Shown here: positions 39,294 through 47,724 of the stretch, piece by piece
Layout: the number at the start of each line of letters is the position of its first letter
How positions within the stretch are numbered: position 1 is the stretch's first letter
Source: Symploca sp. SIO2C1
GTDB taxonomy: Bacteria > Cyanobacteriota > Cyanobacteriia > Cyanobacteriales > Coleofasciculaceae
Assembly: GCA_010692635.1 (NCBI GenBank)
Contig: JAAHGL010000002.1
Coordinates: 1-64,000 of the forward strand
Direction of reading: 5' to 3'
DNA length: 64,000 nt
Notes under the pieces: model-generated
What the model saw: only the letters and a program-made list of their open reading frames with translations
What the model was told of the DNA's origin: nothing
Databases searched by the model: none
Program-made: the position numbers and the translations under genes

Positions 39294-40637
39294 TCAATCG
39301 CTCATGCGCTCTGCCAGAATTTCTAAAGCGCGGTCCGAACATCCCATTAACCACATATCCGGCATTCCACTTTTTTTCCCGAGCAACAGTCGCCGTCGGC
39401 TGCGGAATATTTCCGGCTTCATATACGCTCCCAGTAAAACTCGTCGCAGTTGGGGATTCCGAATACCCGTCCGTCCGTGGAGCAGTCGCCAGTTATCATT
39501 TACCAATACCTGTCCGGGAGCTATAAGAAATTCGGCGTTATACTCTGGAGATTCAGCTAATGCTGTAAATGCTTGGTAGGCGGCATACAAGTCTTGAATT
39601 TTATCCGGGGAAACCTCAAGGGGTACGCGGTCGTTTTTATTGTGACGAATCTGGTAAACTTCGCCATTTGTATCCAAATTAATGACGTGCTGGCGATAAT
39701 AGATTTCCCATTGGTATTTTTTGGTGCCTTTTTCCTTGTCAGATACTTTTTCCTCTACACCCAGTCGTCTGCGACCTGTTGGTATATACTCTTGGGTGAG
39801 TAGCTCGAAATATTTTGGCTGCTGAGTCCTCAGAACTTCAGCAATTTTGAAACCATCTACCAGAGTGGAATATCCTTGTCTGTCATTGTCAGGATTTTCG
39901 TATTCAATACATCCGAGAAATTGAAGTCTGGGAGGAACGTTGTAGGAGACGTGATCGGTATGATTGTCCAGCCGATGCAAGTACTTATAGGAGTGGTGGA
40001 TATTTCCTGCTAGTTGGTTGGCTGTGTCTAAAGTATAGATGTCGGTAGGGTGATATCGTTGCTGAATCGGTCCGACGCGCTCTACTAATGCGTGAAATGC
40101 TTCTCTTGTTTTGGGAAAGCTTTCAATAATTACCATTCCCACATCCAGCATTTTATCCAACCAATGCAGTAGCGTTTCATCATCCCTCATCACTTCCTGG
40201 TAATCGAAGTATGGGATGGACAGCGATGAGTCCCACAGTTGGGGTTTTCGTCGCTGTTTGAGAGCGGGCTCTTTTTGACAGTGAACTCGCAGCCAAGATG
40301 GATCGTAGACGCTATGATGTCCGGGTTCTTCACCGCCCCAAATGATATCTAAATTTCCTTCGCGGTCTATTTTGACCGTTTCAGTTATCGGATTTAGTGG
40401 CATTTTCAGGGGGTCGTGTCCTTCTCCTTCTCCACTGTTGAGGCTTAATGTGTCTAGTTGAAAACATTTGGGAGAGTGGCAAGTGTCGCGCAGCCAGAGG
40501 TTATGATAAAAGCTTTCGTGACCATCTTTCCAAGTAATTTGCACCCCGTTATTGACCGTGGTAACCGATTGGATGCGAAAAGCCGACTTGAGTTGCTGAA
40601 CTAATGTGACCATATTACTCCTTGAATCAAGAATCAC
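39294..40637 (-). CDS. Gamma-butyrobetaine-hydroxylase-like Fe(II)/2OG dioxygenase
   Basis: A 447-residue protein with two domains. The N-terminal 100 residues are the DUF971-like zinc-binding part (GVQITWKDGHESFYHNLWLR DTCHSPKC pattern). The rest is a TauD/TfdA-type dioxygenase with metal ligands HTD in DNHTDHVSYNVPP and the distal His in NWRLLHGRTGI. The family hydroxylates gamma-butyrobetaine (carnitine synthesis) or trimethyllysine. Cyanobacteria are not known to me to make carnitine, so another betaine or amino acid may be the substrate. The start may be Met9 (40613). Probably co-transcribed with the AsnB gene. Confidence 0.85.
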   Translation of the reverse strand: MILDSRSNMVTLVQQLKSAFRIQSVTTVNNGVQITWKDGHESFYHNLWLRDTCHSPKCFQLDTLSLNSGEGEGHDPLKMPLNPITETVKIDREGNLDIIWGGEEPGHHSVYDPSWLRVHCQKEPALKQRRKPQLWDSSLSIPYFDYQEVMRDDETLLHWLDKMLDVGMVIIESFPKTREAFHALVERVGPIQQRYHPTDIYTLDTANQLAGNIHHSYKYLHRLDNHTDHVSYNVPPRLQFLGCIEYENPDNDRQGYSTLVDGFKIAEVLRTQQPKYFELLTQEYIPTGRRRLGVEEKVSDKEKGTKKYQWEIYYRQHVINLDTNGEVYQIRHNKNDRVPLEVSPDKIQDLYAAYQAFTALAESPEYNAEFLIAPGQVLVNDNWRLLHGRTGIRNPQLRRVLLGAYMKPEIFRSRRRLLLGKKSGMPDMWLMGCSDRALEILAERMSD

Positions 40638-40658
40638 ATCTGGGTATCTTTTTAGCTA

Positions 40659-43600
40659 TCAGAGACAATTTCCCGCATCCATAGCACCTACAGGAATAAC
40701 ATTACCCGTATTCCTCACATTTACATCCACCAAACTTTCCACTTCCAATGTGCCCCCAACATTGGTTAGTTGATAATCTGTATCCCTATTATTATCCAAG
40801 TTGGCACAAAGACGACCTCCAACGGGTACAATTATGGGGACTCCGAAGGGTGTATCTAACACATTGGTTGCAGTCCCCCTGAAACCTGGGATAGCATTGT
40901 CTGTTAGAACATTAGATAGGACATCAACATTAATTTCTGCATTACTACCCAAAGCAGCACCAGCAAAGATGTCTATTCCTTCTCGAAGATTTTGGCTGAT
41001 ACTGGGGTTATTCTGGATCACTAGATTCACAGTTCCACCAAAAGACCTAACATTAATACCGTTATCTCTATTACTCTCGACGGTGTTGTTGCTGATAGTA
41101 GCATTATTCAATTGGGATGTACCGCCATTGCCACTAAGAGCTAAGGTTAAGTCTCCCTGGCTGATTTGAATACCGTCGTCACGATTATTAGTAACTGTAT
41201 TGTTACTAATGTTCAGGTTATTAACGATGGCATCCCCTTCCAAAAAGATTCTGATGCCATCACCACGAGTATCAGTAGTATCCATACCATTAGTTTGAAA
41301 CTCATTCCCGGAAATCGTAATATCTGCGGTGGGAGTGGTGGTAACCGGAAGCATTCCACTAGGATCTCCCAGAACAATGACAAGGCCATCTTCAAAGTTA
41401 TTACTAATTTGATTATTTTCGGAAATATTGAGATTAAGATCTCCACTAATATGAGTGGCAAGGATGCCTTGTCCTGTGGGAAAATCAATTATGCCACCAA
41501 TAAGACCAGAAGTATCAGTAATGGTGTTACCGGTAATATTTACTGTATCTGTAAGATTGTCTAGGGCAATACCTTGAGAGCGATTGTTCAATATCTCATT
41601 ATTGTTAATGTTAAGTAAGAGTGTATTGGGAGCATTAGCAACAACAATCCCTTGTCCGGTAGCTAGATCCGATGCTATTGCTGCTGCCATTTCATCGAGA
41701 GCTGCTGGATCACTAAAATCATTAATACTAGTAATACTGGTGAGAACGGAAAAATCGAGGGTTGCCAAATCATTAAAAGCAATAATAGCTAACTCCCCAT
41801 TAGTATCAGTAATGATATTGCTATCAATGTTAACGATACCGTTAATATCGGTGAGCAAAATACCCTGGTTAACGTTGCGCAGGATCTGATTGTTGGCAAT
41901 AGTTAGGTCAACTTCTCCTGTGTCATTAGCAAACACAATCCCTTGTCCGACGGGAAAACCAGTAGAAGCGCCATCGAAGGGAATTTCTCCCTGGGTATCG
42001 GTAATCTCGTTATTATCAATTGTGACTTGACCAATTAAATTACCTAAGGAAATGCCCCGGCTGGTATTATTAGTTAGAGTATTACCGACAATGGTCAGGT
42101 TAACGTTTTGTACGGTATCGTTATTAAAAGCAATACCCTCTCCTGTAAATAGTTCATTGTTCTCAGGATTAATGTTATCGATATTACCAGTAGAACCAGT
42201 GGTATTAGAAATATTGTTGCTGGTAATGGCGATCGTTCCTAAAAGGTTAGCTAAGGCAACACCTTGATTAGCATTACCTGTAATCGTATTAGCAGCAAGA
42301 TTGAGATTAACTTGTTCTGCCGTAGTGTTCACAAAAGCAATACCCTGTCCACTTGCTAGGTAACTATTATCAGGATTCGTGGTATCAACATTCCCAATAA
42401 AACCAGTAGTACCGGTGATTTCGTTAGCTGTAATGTCAATAGTACCAGTGACATCAAACAGGGCAATTCCTTGTCCGGTAGGGGGATTAGTAGCAGTGGG
42501 AGTTGGAGGCAAGACACCAACAGTATCAGTAATCGTATTGTTCGCAATCTGTACAGTGCCATCAATTATTTGTTCGAGGATAATACCGCGATTTTGCGCC
42601 TCACTAATTTGATTCTCTCGCAGTGTGACATTAGCTAGGTTGACACCAGCAATACCGCTGCTGCCAGTTTCAGTAATTGTCACACCAGAAATATCGATAG
42701 TTCCAGTAATATCTTCTAGCAAGATGCCTTCCGCTTGGGAGCTGGTAATCTCATCACCAGTTACCGTCATGATTCCCGTCAAGTTGGCGATGGAGATACC
42801 ATTAGTTTGCGCTCCACTAATCTGGTTTTCAGACAGTGTCAAATTAGCCAAGTTATTGCCGAAAATACCAGTACCACCAGCATCAGTAATCTCAAATTCA
42901 GAAATAGCGATCGCACCAGTACTATTTTCTAGCAAGAAAGCCTCAGCTTGGGAACTGGTAATTTGACCGTTAGCCAGAGTCAGACTGCCCGTAACATTGG
43001 CTGCTGCAACGCCATTAACCTGAGGAGTAGTAATGATAATGGGAATATTGCTAATATCCACTGCACCACTTATCCCCTCAAAGGTAATACCATTAGTTAC
43101 CGAATTGGTGCTGGTTAGGCTACCACCAGTGAAGATAAGGTTATTAATGGTAGTTCCGACTAAAACTGGTACGCCATCCCCTGTGAGGTTAGTGTTAGTT
43201 AGAGCGATGTTTCCAGTAGTATTTTCTAGTAACAGAGCTGCTTCACTAGAACTGACGACATTGCTATCTCGAATCGAAATCGCTCCAGTACTATTTTGTA
43301 GCAAGATTGCTGCAGCTTGGGAACCACTAATTTGAGCATTAGCCAAATTCAGGCTTCCCGTAACATTGCTGGCTGCAATACCATTAACCTGGGGATTAGT
43401 GATGATGATGGGGATATTACTAATATCTACTGCGCTGCTAATTCCATTAAGAGTAATACCATTCGTTACTGAATTAGTGCTGGTTAGGCTACCGCCTGCA
43501 AAGGTAAGGTTATTAATATTAGTTCCGACTAACGCTGGCGCACCATTCCCTGTCAGAGTAGTGTTACTTAGAGCAATCGTTCCGGTAGTATTTTCTAGTA

Positions 43601-45023
43601 ACAAAGCCGCTTCACTAGAACTGGTGATACTACTATCCCGAATCGTGACAAAGTTGAGATCCCTCACAGTAATACCAGGACCATTGTTACTGGTCAGATT
43701 AAACCCAGACAACACCGATTGATCCTCCATGGTGATCGTACCAGTGAAGTTAGTTAGCTGCCCACTTCCAGAAAATGGCAGCGTTACTAGTCCAAATTCT
43801 TGGGTATTAATCTGCTGTAAGACTCCGGCTGAGAGTAACTGTACTTGAGCAGGAATGGTAATCGTACCAGTATCCGCAGCTGCTCCCGATCGCACATATA
43901 CTATATGGTTACCATCAGACTGAGCAATCCCTACTCCTTCTAGTACAGTACCAAAGGGACTTTCAAACGTACCGCTACCACTGCCACCTTCTGCCACCTG
44001 AGCAAACACCCAAGGTTGTCCTGTATCCGGGTTAGTTGCTATGGTAGTCAGTTGTTCAGTAAATGACTCCGACTCTACCTGCTGGTCTACTATAATACTG
44101 GCAGTCCGGGATACAGATTCTCCCATCCTCGCCCAAACTGACTTCGGCTCATCCCGCTCTTGGCGATAACCAGAAGGACGAGTGCCAGGAAAAGTTCCTC
44201 CTACAGTAAACAGGATATTAGTACCAAACAGGTCATCATGTTGTACTCCCAAGCCCAGATTGAGGTAATCTGTAGGACGAACTTCTACCCTTAGTTTTCC
44301 TCCCACAGTACTCGGAGAACCGGAAGCATCATAGTAGTAAATACCTCCATAACCCCGCACCTCGCCACCGTTAGTAAACTCAGCAAGTTTCGCTCCCACC
44401 TCAAAATCCAGTCCACTCATCGCCGCTTCCTGGATAGTGGTGGATTGAAAGATTCTTTCTCCTGTTAATACCAAAGAGTTGCCTTGAAAAAACGGAGTGC
44501 CTGCCAGTTGAAAGCCACTATCAAAAGTACTACTAGCTACCACCTGACGAGTATCTCCAACCGGAAGGTAGCCATTGAGGCGAAAATCCCAAATTGCCCC
44601 TAGGCTTTCCAAACCCAATCCTATTTGGTTGAAAGTGCTATCTCCAGTATCACGGTTATCGTAGCCGATGTAGCCACCAAAGGAGCGATTCAACTCCGGG
44701 TTAAAGGCACGGTATCCTAACAGGATATTACCCCCCAACTGAGCGCCATTATCTACCAACAAGCGCCCTTCGAGGAATAACAAATCACTACCAGGATTCT
44801 GCAATAGAGGTACAAAACCCTCAAAACGACCAAAACCATCATGACCAGCAGCAGAACTATTGTAGCCCGCCCCCACCCGAGGAGTGATTTTCAAGTCAGC
44901 AGCAGAACCTGTTGTTTCCGGAGGAGCCGTTTCTTCTTCTGTTGTCTGTGCAGTGAGGGGGGAACTGAATATCCCAACGATGAGGATGCCGAGGAAGATT
45001 TTTAGTGCTGCTTTGCTAATCAC
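40659..45023 (-). CDS. Giant surface protein: inverse-autotransporter-like barrel plus beta-helix
   Basis: A 1454-residue exported protein (signal peptide residues 1-25, cut near LTAQT). Residues about 45-290 look like the N-terminal outer-membrane barrel of intimin/invasin-type inverse autotransporters: RVGAGYNSSA...FEGFVPLL, LEGRLLVDN, LLGYRAFNPELNRSFGGYIGYD, LNGYLPVGD. From about 350 on come parallel beta-helix repeats rich in N, T, G and I (ITGNTITDTSG, LTNNTSRGISL). A 123-residue block (DNA period 369 bp, about 42930-43660) is duplicated. Ends in a Cys-containing cap. Probably an adhesin or a glycan-binding surface protein; function not proven. Confidence 0.8.
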   Translation of the reverse strand: MISKAALKIFLGILIVGIFSSPLTAQTTEEETAPPETTGSAADLKITPRVGAGYNSSAAGHDGFGRFEGFVPLLQNPGSDLLFLEGRLLVDNGAQLGGNILLGYRAFNPELNRSFGGYIGYDNRDTGDSTFNQIGLGLESLGAIWDFRLNGYLPVGDTRQVVASSTFDSGFQLAGTPFFQGNSLVLTGERIFQSTTIQEAAMSGLDFEVGAKLAEFTNGGEVRGYGGIYYYDASGSPSTVGGKLRVEVRPTDYLNLGLGVQHDDLFGTNILFTVGGTFPGTRPSGYRQERDEPKSVWARMGESVSRTASIIVDQQVESESFTEQLTTIATNPDTGQPWVFAQVAEGGSGSGTFESPFGTVLEGVGIAQSDGNHIVYVRSGAAADTGTITIPAQVQLLSAGVLQQINTQEFGLVTLPFSGSGQLTNFTGTITMEDQSVLSGFNLTSNNGPGITVRDLNFVTIRDSSITSSSEAALLLENTTGTIALSNTTLTGNGAPALVGTNINNLTFAGGSLTSTNSVTNGITLNGISSAVDISNIPIIITNPQVNGIAASNVTGSLNLANAQISGSQAAAILLQNSTGAISIRDSNVVSSSEAALLLENTTGNIALTNTNLTGDGVPVLVGTTINNLIFTGGSLTSTNSVTNGITFEGISGAVDISNIPIIITTPQVNGVAAANVTGSLTLANGQITSSQAEAFLLENSTGAIAISEFEITDAGGTGIFGNNLANLTLSENQISGAQTNGISIANLTGIMTVTGDEITSSQAEGILLEDITGTIDISGVTITETGSSGIAGVNLANVTLRENQISEAQNRGIILEQIIDGTVQIANNTITDTVGVLPPTPTATNPPTGQGIALFDVTGTIDITANEITGTTGFIGNVDTTNPDNSYLASGQGIAFVNTTAEQVNLNLAANTITGNANQGVALANLLGTIAITSNNISNTTGSTGNIDNINPENNELFTGEGIAFNNDTVQNVNLTIVGNTLTNNTSRGISLGNLIGQVTIDNNEITDTQGEIPFDGASTGFPVGQGIVFANDTGEVDLTIANNQILRNVNQGILLTDINGIVNIDSNIITDTNGELAIIAFNDLATLDFSVLTSITSINDFSDPAALDEMAAAIASDLATGQGIVVANAPNTLLLNINNNEILNNRSQGIALDNLTDTVNITGNTITDTSGLIGGIIDFPTGQGILATHISGDLNLNISENNQISNNFEDGLVIVLGDPSGMLPVTTTPTADITISGNEFQTNGMDTTDTRGDGIRIFLEGDAIVNNLNISNNTVTNNRDDGIQISQGDLTLALSGNGGTSQLNNATISNNTVESNRDNGINVRSFGGTVNLVIQNNPSISQNLREGIDIFAGAALGSNAEINVDVLSNVLTDNAIPGFRGTATNVLDTPFGVPIIVPVGGRLCANLDNNRDTDYQLTNVGGTLEVESLVDVNVRNTGNVIPVGAMDAGNCL

Positions 45024-45085
45024 AGTATATGCTTGAGACTAGAATCAAGGAATTTGTGTCCACTATCATAGCCTTGCTGTAAGTG

Positions 45086-45147
45086 TTTTCCACAAGTTTT
45101 TGCTGTATAGTGTTTTCCACAAGTTTTTGCTGTAAGTGTTTTCCACA
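45086..45147. promoter_or_regulatory. Three DnaA-box-like 9-mers in direct repeat
   Basis: TTTTCCACA occurs at 45086-45094, 45113-45121 and 45139-45147, all in one orientation, 27 and 26 bases apart, within a tandem AGTGTTTTCCACAAGTTTTTGC repeat. TTTTCCACA is one form of the DnaA-box consensus used by cyanobacteria. The sites lie between two divergent genes. They may bind DnaA or be a plain tandem repeat that happens to contain the 9-mer. Confidence 0.5.
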
Positions 45148-45210
45148 GGTTAAGGTAGTTATCTGTCCTGACGATATCGCGGTAATTGCAATAACTGAGG
45201 AGGTAAAATC

Positions 45211-45963
45211 TTGAATATTAACGGTTATGTACTCGATTGGGTTCCAGAGAAGAGCAGTTATCGACTCTGGAGGTTTGACCCCTGTAGTTCAGATCCGTTT
45301 CCTGACACAGCTATGCAAAGTAGTGGCACTTGGGGAAGCATCGGTACAGGACATGAACTAATTTCATTAGGGAGCTATGCGTTCGATTGGGTTCCAGAGA
45401 ATGGCGGCTATCGACTCTGGAAGTTTGACCCCTGTAGTGCTGATCCGCTGCCTGAAAAGGTTGTGCAAAGTGGTGCCTGGAGCACGATTCGTACAGGACA
45501 TGTACTGATTCCTTTGGGAGGCTATGTCCTTGATTGGGTTCCTAAGAAGGGTGGCTATCGACTCTGGAAGTTTGATCCTTGTAGCTCAGATCCCCTTCCA
45601 GGTTCCCCCGTTCAAAGTGGAACCTGGAGTTCAATTCGTACAGGACATGTACTGATTCCCTTAGGAAGCTATATCCTCGATTGGGTTCCTAAGAACGGCG
45701 GTTATCGACTCTGGAAGTTTGACCCTTGTAGCTCAGATCCCCTCCCTGGCTCCCCTGTCCAAAGTGGAACCTGGAGTTCAATTCGTACAGGACATGTACT
45801 GATTCCCTTAGGAAGCTATGTGCTCGATTGGGTTCCAGACAAGGGTGGTTATCGACTCTGGAAATTTGACCCCTGTAGCTCAGATCCCCTTCCAGGTTCC
45901 CCTGTCCAAAGTGGAACCTGGAGTTCAATTCGTACAGGACATTCACTTTGTCCGCTAGGATAG
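45211..45963 (+). CDS. Protein of five exact 49-residue repeats, possible small propeller/lectin
   Basis: A 250-residue protein made only of five tandem repeats, each exactly 147 bases. The repeat consensus is GxYxLDWVPxxGGYRLWKFD followed by PCSSDPLPGxxVQSGTW and SxIRTGHxLIPLG. The last three units are nearly identical at DNA level, so they were duplicated recently. There is no signal peptide. It starts with TTG at 45211 after a strong AGGAGG site. Five repeats of about 47-50 residues recall five-bladed tachylectin-2-type propellers, but I see no sequence match; family unknown. Each unit has one Cys in FDPC. Confidence 0.75.
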   Translation: MNINGYVLDWVPEKSSYRLWRFDPCSSDPFPDTAMQSSGTWGSIGTGHELISLGSYAFDWVPENGGYRLWKFDPCSADPLPEKVVQSGAWSTIRTGHVLIPLGGYVLDWVPKKGGYRLWKFDPCSSDPLPGSPVQSGTWSSIRTGHVLIPLGSYILDWVPKNGGYRLWKFDPCSSDPLPGSPVQSGTWSSIRTGHVLIPLGSYVLDWVPDKGGYRLWKFDPCSSDPLPGSPVQSGTWSSIRTGHSLCPLG

Positions 45964-45967
45964 AGAT

Positions 45968-46170
45968 CAATAATTGTCAATTAGCAATTAGCCATTAGCC
46001 ATTAGCCATTAACAATTAGCCATTAGCCATTAGCCATTAGCCATTAGCAATTAACAATTAGCCATTAGCCATTAGCCATTAGCCATTAGCCATTAGCCAT
46101 TAGCCATTAGCCATTAGCCATTAGCCATTAGCCATTAGCCATTAGCCATTAGCCATTAGCAATTAACAAT
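45968..46170. repeat. About 200-bp ATTAGCC heptamer array
   Basis: Some 25 copies of ATTAGCC with ATTAACA/ATTAGCA variants, the longest such tract in the window. It separates the repeat-protein gene from the Uma2 gene and touches the Uma2 stop. There are no spacers, so it is not a CRISPR array. Confidence 0.9.
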
Positions 46171-46984
46171 AACGTTGCACCTCCTCCACCGACAATGAGA
46201 GAGCTTGAGCAACTTGCTCGACTGTTAAACCCATTGCTAGCAATTGGGGAATAGCATCCCGTTGCGCTTGCTCTGCACGAGTAGCTCGTTGACTCTCGAG
46301 TTTGGCTCGTTCACTCCCCGTCAACAGCAAATTCCCCTTGCTATCCCACCACCGCAACCATTGCTGGGTCTGATTTTGATAACTCCCTTCCCAGATACCC
46401 AATTCCACTCCCATCAGAGAAATTGGGTAATGTCCACGCTCGTTGGGTGACAAACGGCAATAGCGAGTGTTCGCCCAATTGTAGACTTCCAGTTCGTTCG
46501 TTTTAATAATATAGATAGCGTAGTAGGGAATCCGGATAATCCGCTCGTAAACCCAAAACTTTCCTGGTTTCTGGTTGTTCCCTTCTGGCAAACGGGACAA
46601 GGGAGTATTATCTCGTTCTTCGGAACCATCCCCACTGGCGAACTCAATGGCAATCATCGGTACCATATACTCCCGCCACAAGACATAAGAACGGCGAATT
46701 TCCCCGTCTACAAGAGGGGGAACGTTAGGGACATAGAACCAGTCCGGCGCCTCGGCTCCCCGTTCAGGAGGATCGGTTTCGCGCCAGTAGATGCCACAAT
46801 CTTGACCAATGGCATACTGTCCTTCGGGGTGAAGAGTTTCTAGTGTAGTTTCCAGAGAATCAGTAAGGAGGATACTCTGGGGGTGTTCTTGGAAATTTTT
46901 CACAAACGTGCCGTCGGATTCAGGGAGCTGGGTATGATTAGGAAAGGCAGGAGGTAACGTTGTCGGTTTTAGACTTGGGGTCAT
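46163..46984 (-). CDS. Uma2 family endonuclease-like protein (DUF820)
   Basis: A 273-residue protein with the Uma2 core: APDWFYVP, PMIAIEFASGDGSEERD, VYERIIRIPYYAIYIIKTNELEVYN, with acidic and Glu residues of a PD-(D/E)XK-like site. The C-terminus carries the frequent coiled coil and helical tail (RAKLESQRATRAEQAQRD... GLTVEQVAQALSLSVEEVQRY). Cyanobacterial genomes have dozens of such genes, and function is unknown. It belongs to the form with an extra insert (NTPLSRLPEGNNQKPGKFW). Confidence 0.85.
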   Translation of the reverse strand: MTPSLKPTTLPPAFPNHTQLPESDGTFVKNFQEHPQSILLTDSLETTLETLHPEGQYAIGQDCGIYWRETDPPERGAEAPDWFYVPNVPPLVDGEIRRSYVLWREYMVPMIAIEFASGDGSEERDNTPLSRLPEGNNQKPGKFWVYERIIRIPYYAIYIIKTNELEVYNWANTRYCRLSPNERGHYPISLMGVELGIWEGSYQNQTQQWLRWWDSKGNLLLTGSERAKLESQRATRAEQAQRDAIPQLLAMGLTVEQVAQALSLSVEEVQRYC

Positions 46985-47039
46985 GGCAGGAACGTGCTTG
47001 AGCCAGTGTCGGGACAGTTACTTTTCTACACCATAGCAA

Positions 47040-47105
47040 TTACCAATTGATAATGGATAATGGATAATGGATAATTGATAATTGATAATTGATAATTGAT
47101 AATTA
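47040..47105. repeat. GATAATG/GATAATT heptamer tract
   Basis: Three GATAATG units then about five GATAATT units between the Uma2 gene and the DUF4089 gene. Confidence 0.75.
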
Positions 47106-47179
47106 ATCAGTCCGGTTTAAAGCCTCTCCTTTAAGATACAAGGGGCTGGTTTATCGATAATTGTAGGTAAGTAAGACAA

Positions 47180-47371
47180 ATGAGTAATGACCAACCATCT
47201 AATGTGAGTGAATATGTAGAGCAAATGGCTCAGGTTTTAGATTTGAATCTTGCTCCAGAACATCTACCAGGTGTAGTTGAAAACTTTGAGTCAATTGCTG
47301 CGATCGCAGTTTTAGTAACCGAATTTCCCCTACCCGAAAATATCGAAGCAGCTCCAGTCTTTGAACCATAG
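47180..47371 (+). CDS. DUF4089 (AtzG-like) small protein, orphan
   Basis: A 63-residue helical protein (EYVEQMAQVLDLNLAPEHLP, then GVVENFESIAAIAVLVTEF and PLPENIEAAPVF). This matches DUF4089/AtzG, the small subunit that pairs with an AtzE-type amidohydrolase to form transamidosome-like assemblies. The partner amidase gene is not in the flanking region, which is unusual. It may act with a distant amidase or be a leftover. Confidence 0.75.
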   Translation: MSNDQPSNVSEYVEQMAQVLDLNLAPEHLPGVVENFESIAAIAVLVTEFPLPENIEAAPVFEP

Positions 47372-47377
47372 GATAAT

Positions 47378-47674
47378 TAATTAGGGGTTGCTGAATAAGT
47401 AACAAGTAAAAAGTAACAAGTAAGAAGGAATGAAGCATTTATCCTCGTGGGTGAGCACTTCCATTCCCCAAGGTTACTCAGGGATTTCCCATCAAAGTGC
47501 AAGGAAATTATACCTTTTGGCTCAAAAAGCTTGCACAATTGAACAAATCTGGGAGCTAATCGAGGGGTAATTCACTCATTACTCATCACTCATTACTCAT
47601 TACTCATTACTCATTACTCATTACTCATTACTTCAAAACCCGAATCAATCGACTTTTTCAGCAAACCCTAATTA
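47378..47674. mobile_element. About 285-bp inverted-repeat element, family F
   Basis: GGGGTTGCTGAATAAGT at 47384 is mirrored by ACTTTTTCAGCAAACCC ending at 47668 (14 of 17 bases match). TAATTA flanks both ends (possible 6-bp target duplication, but AT-rich). The inside includes about nine ATTACTC heptamers (47575-47632). No coding capacity. This covers most of the gap between the DUF4089 and oxygenase genes; CAATTAT and CATTATC heptamers fill the rest to 47724. Confidence 0.6.
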
Positions 47675-47724
47675 TCAATTATCAATTATCAATTATCAAT
47701 TATCCATTATCCATTATTCATTAT

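Noticed and set aside
40801-43722. Several plus-strand frames opposite the beta-helix gene
   Set aside because: They are shadows of a low-complexity repeat gene; hydrophobic strings come from antisense reading.
45086-45147. Calling the DnaA boxes the chromosome origin
   Set aside because: No dnaA, dnaN or similar gene nearby, no AT-rich unwinding element assigned, only three boxes.
45968-46170. A CRISPR-like array
   Set aside because: The 7-base units have no spacers between them. It is a simple tandem tract.
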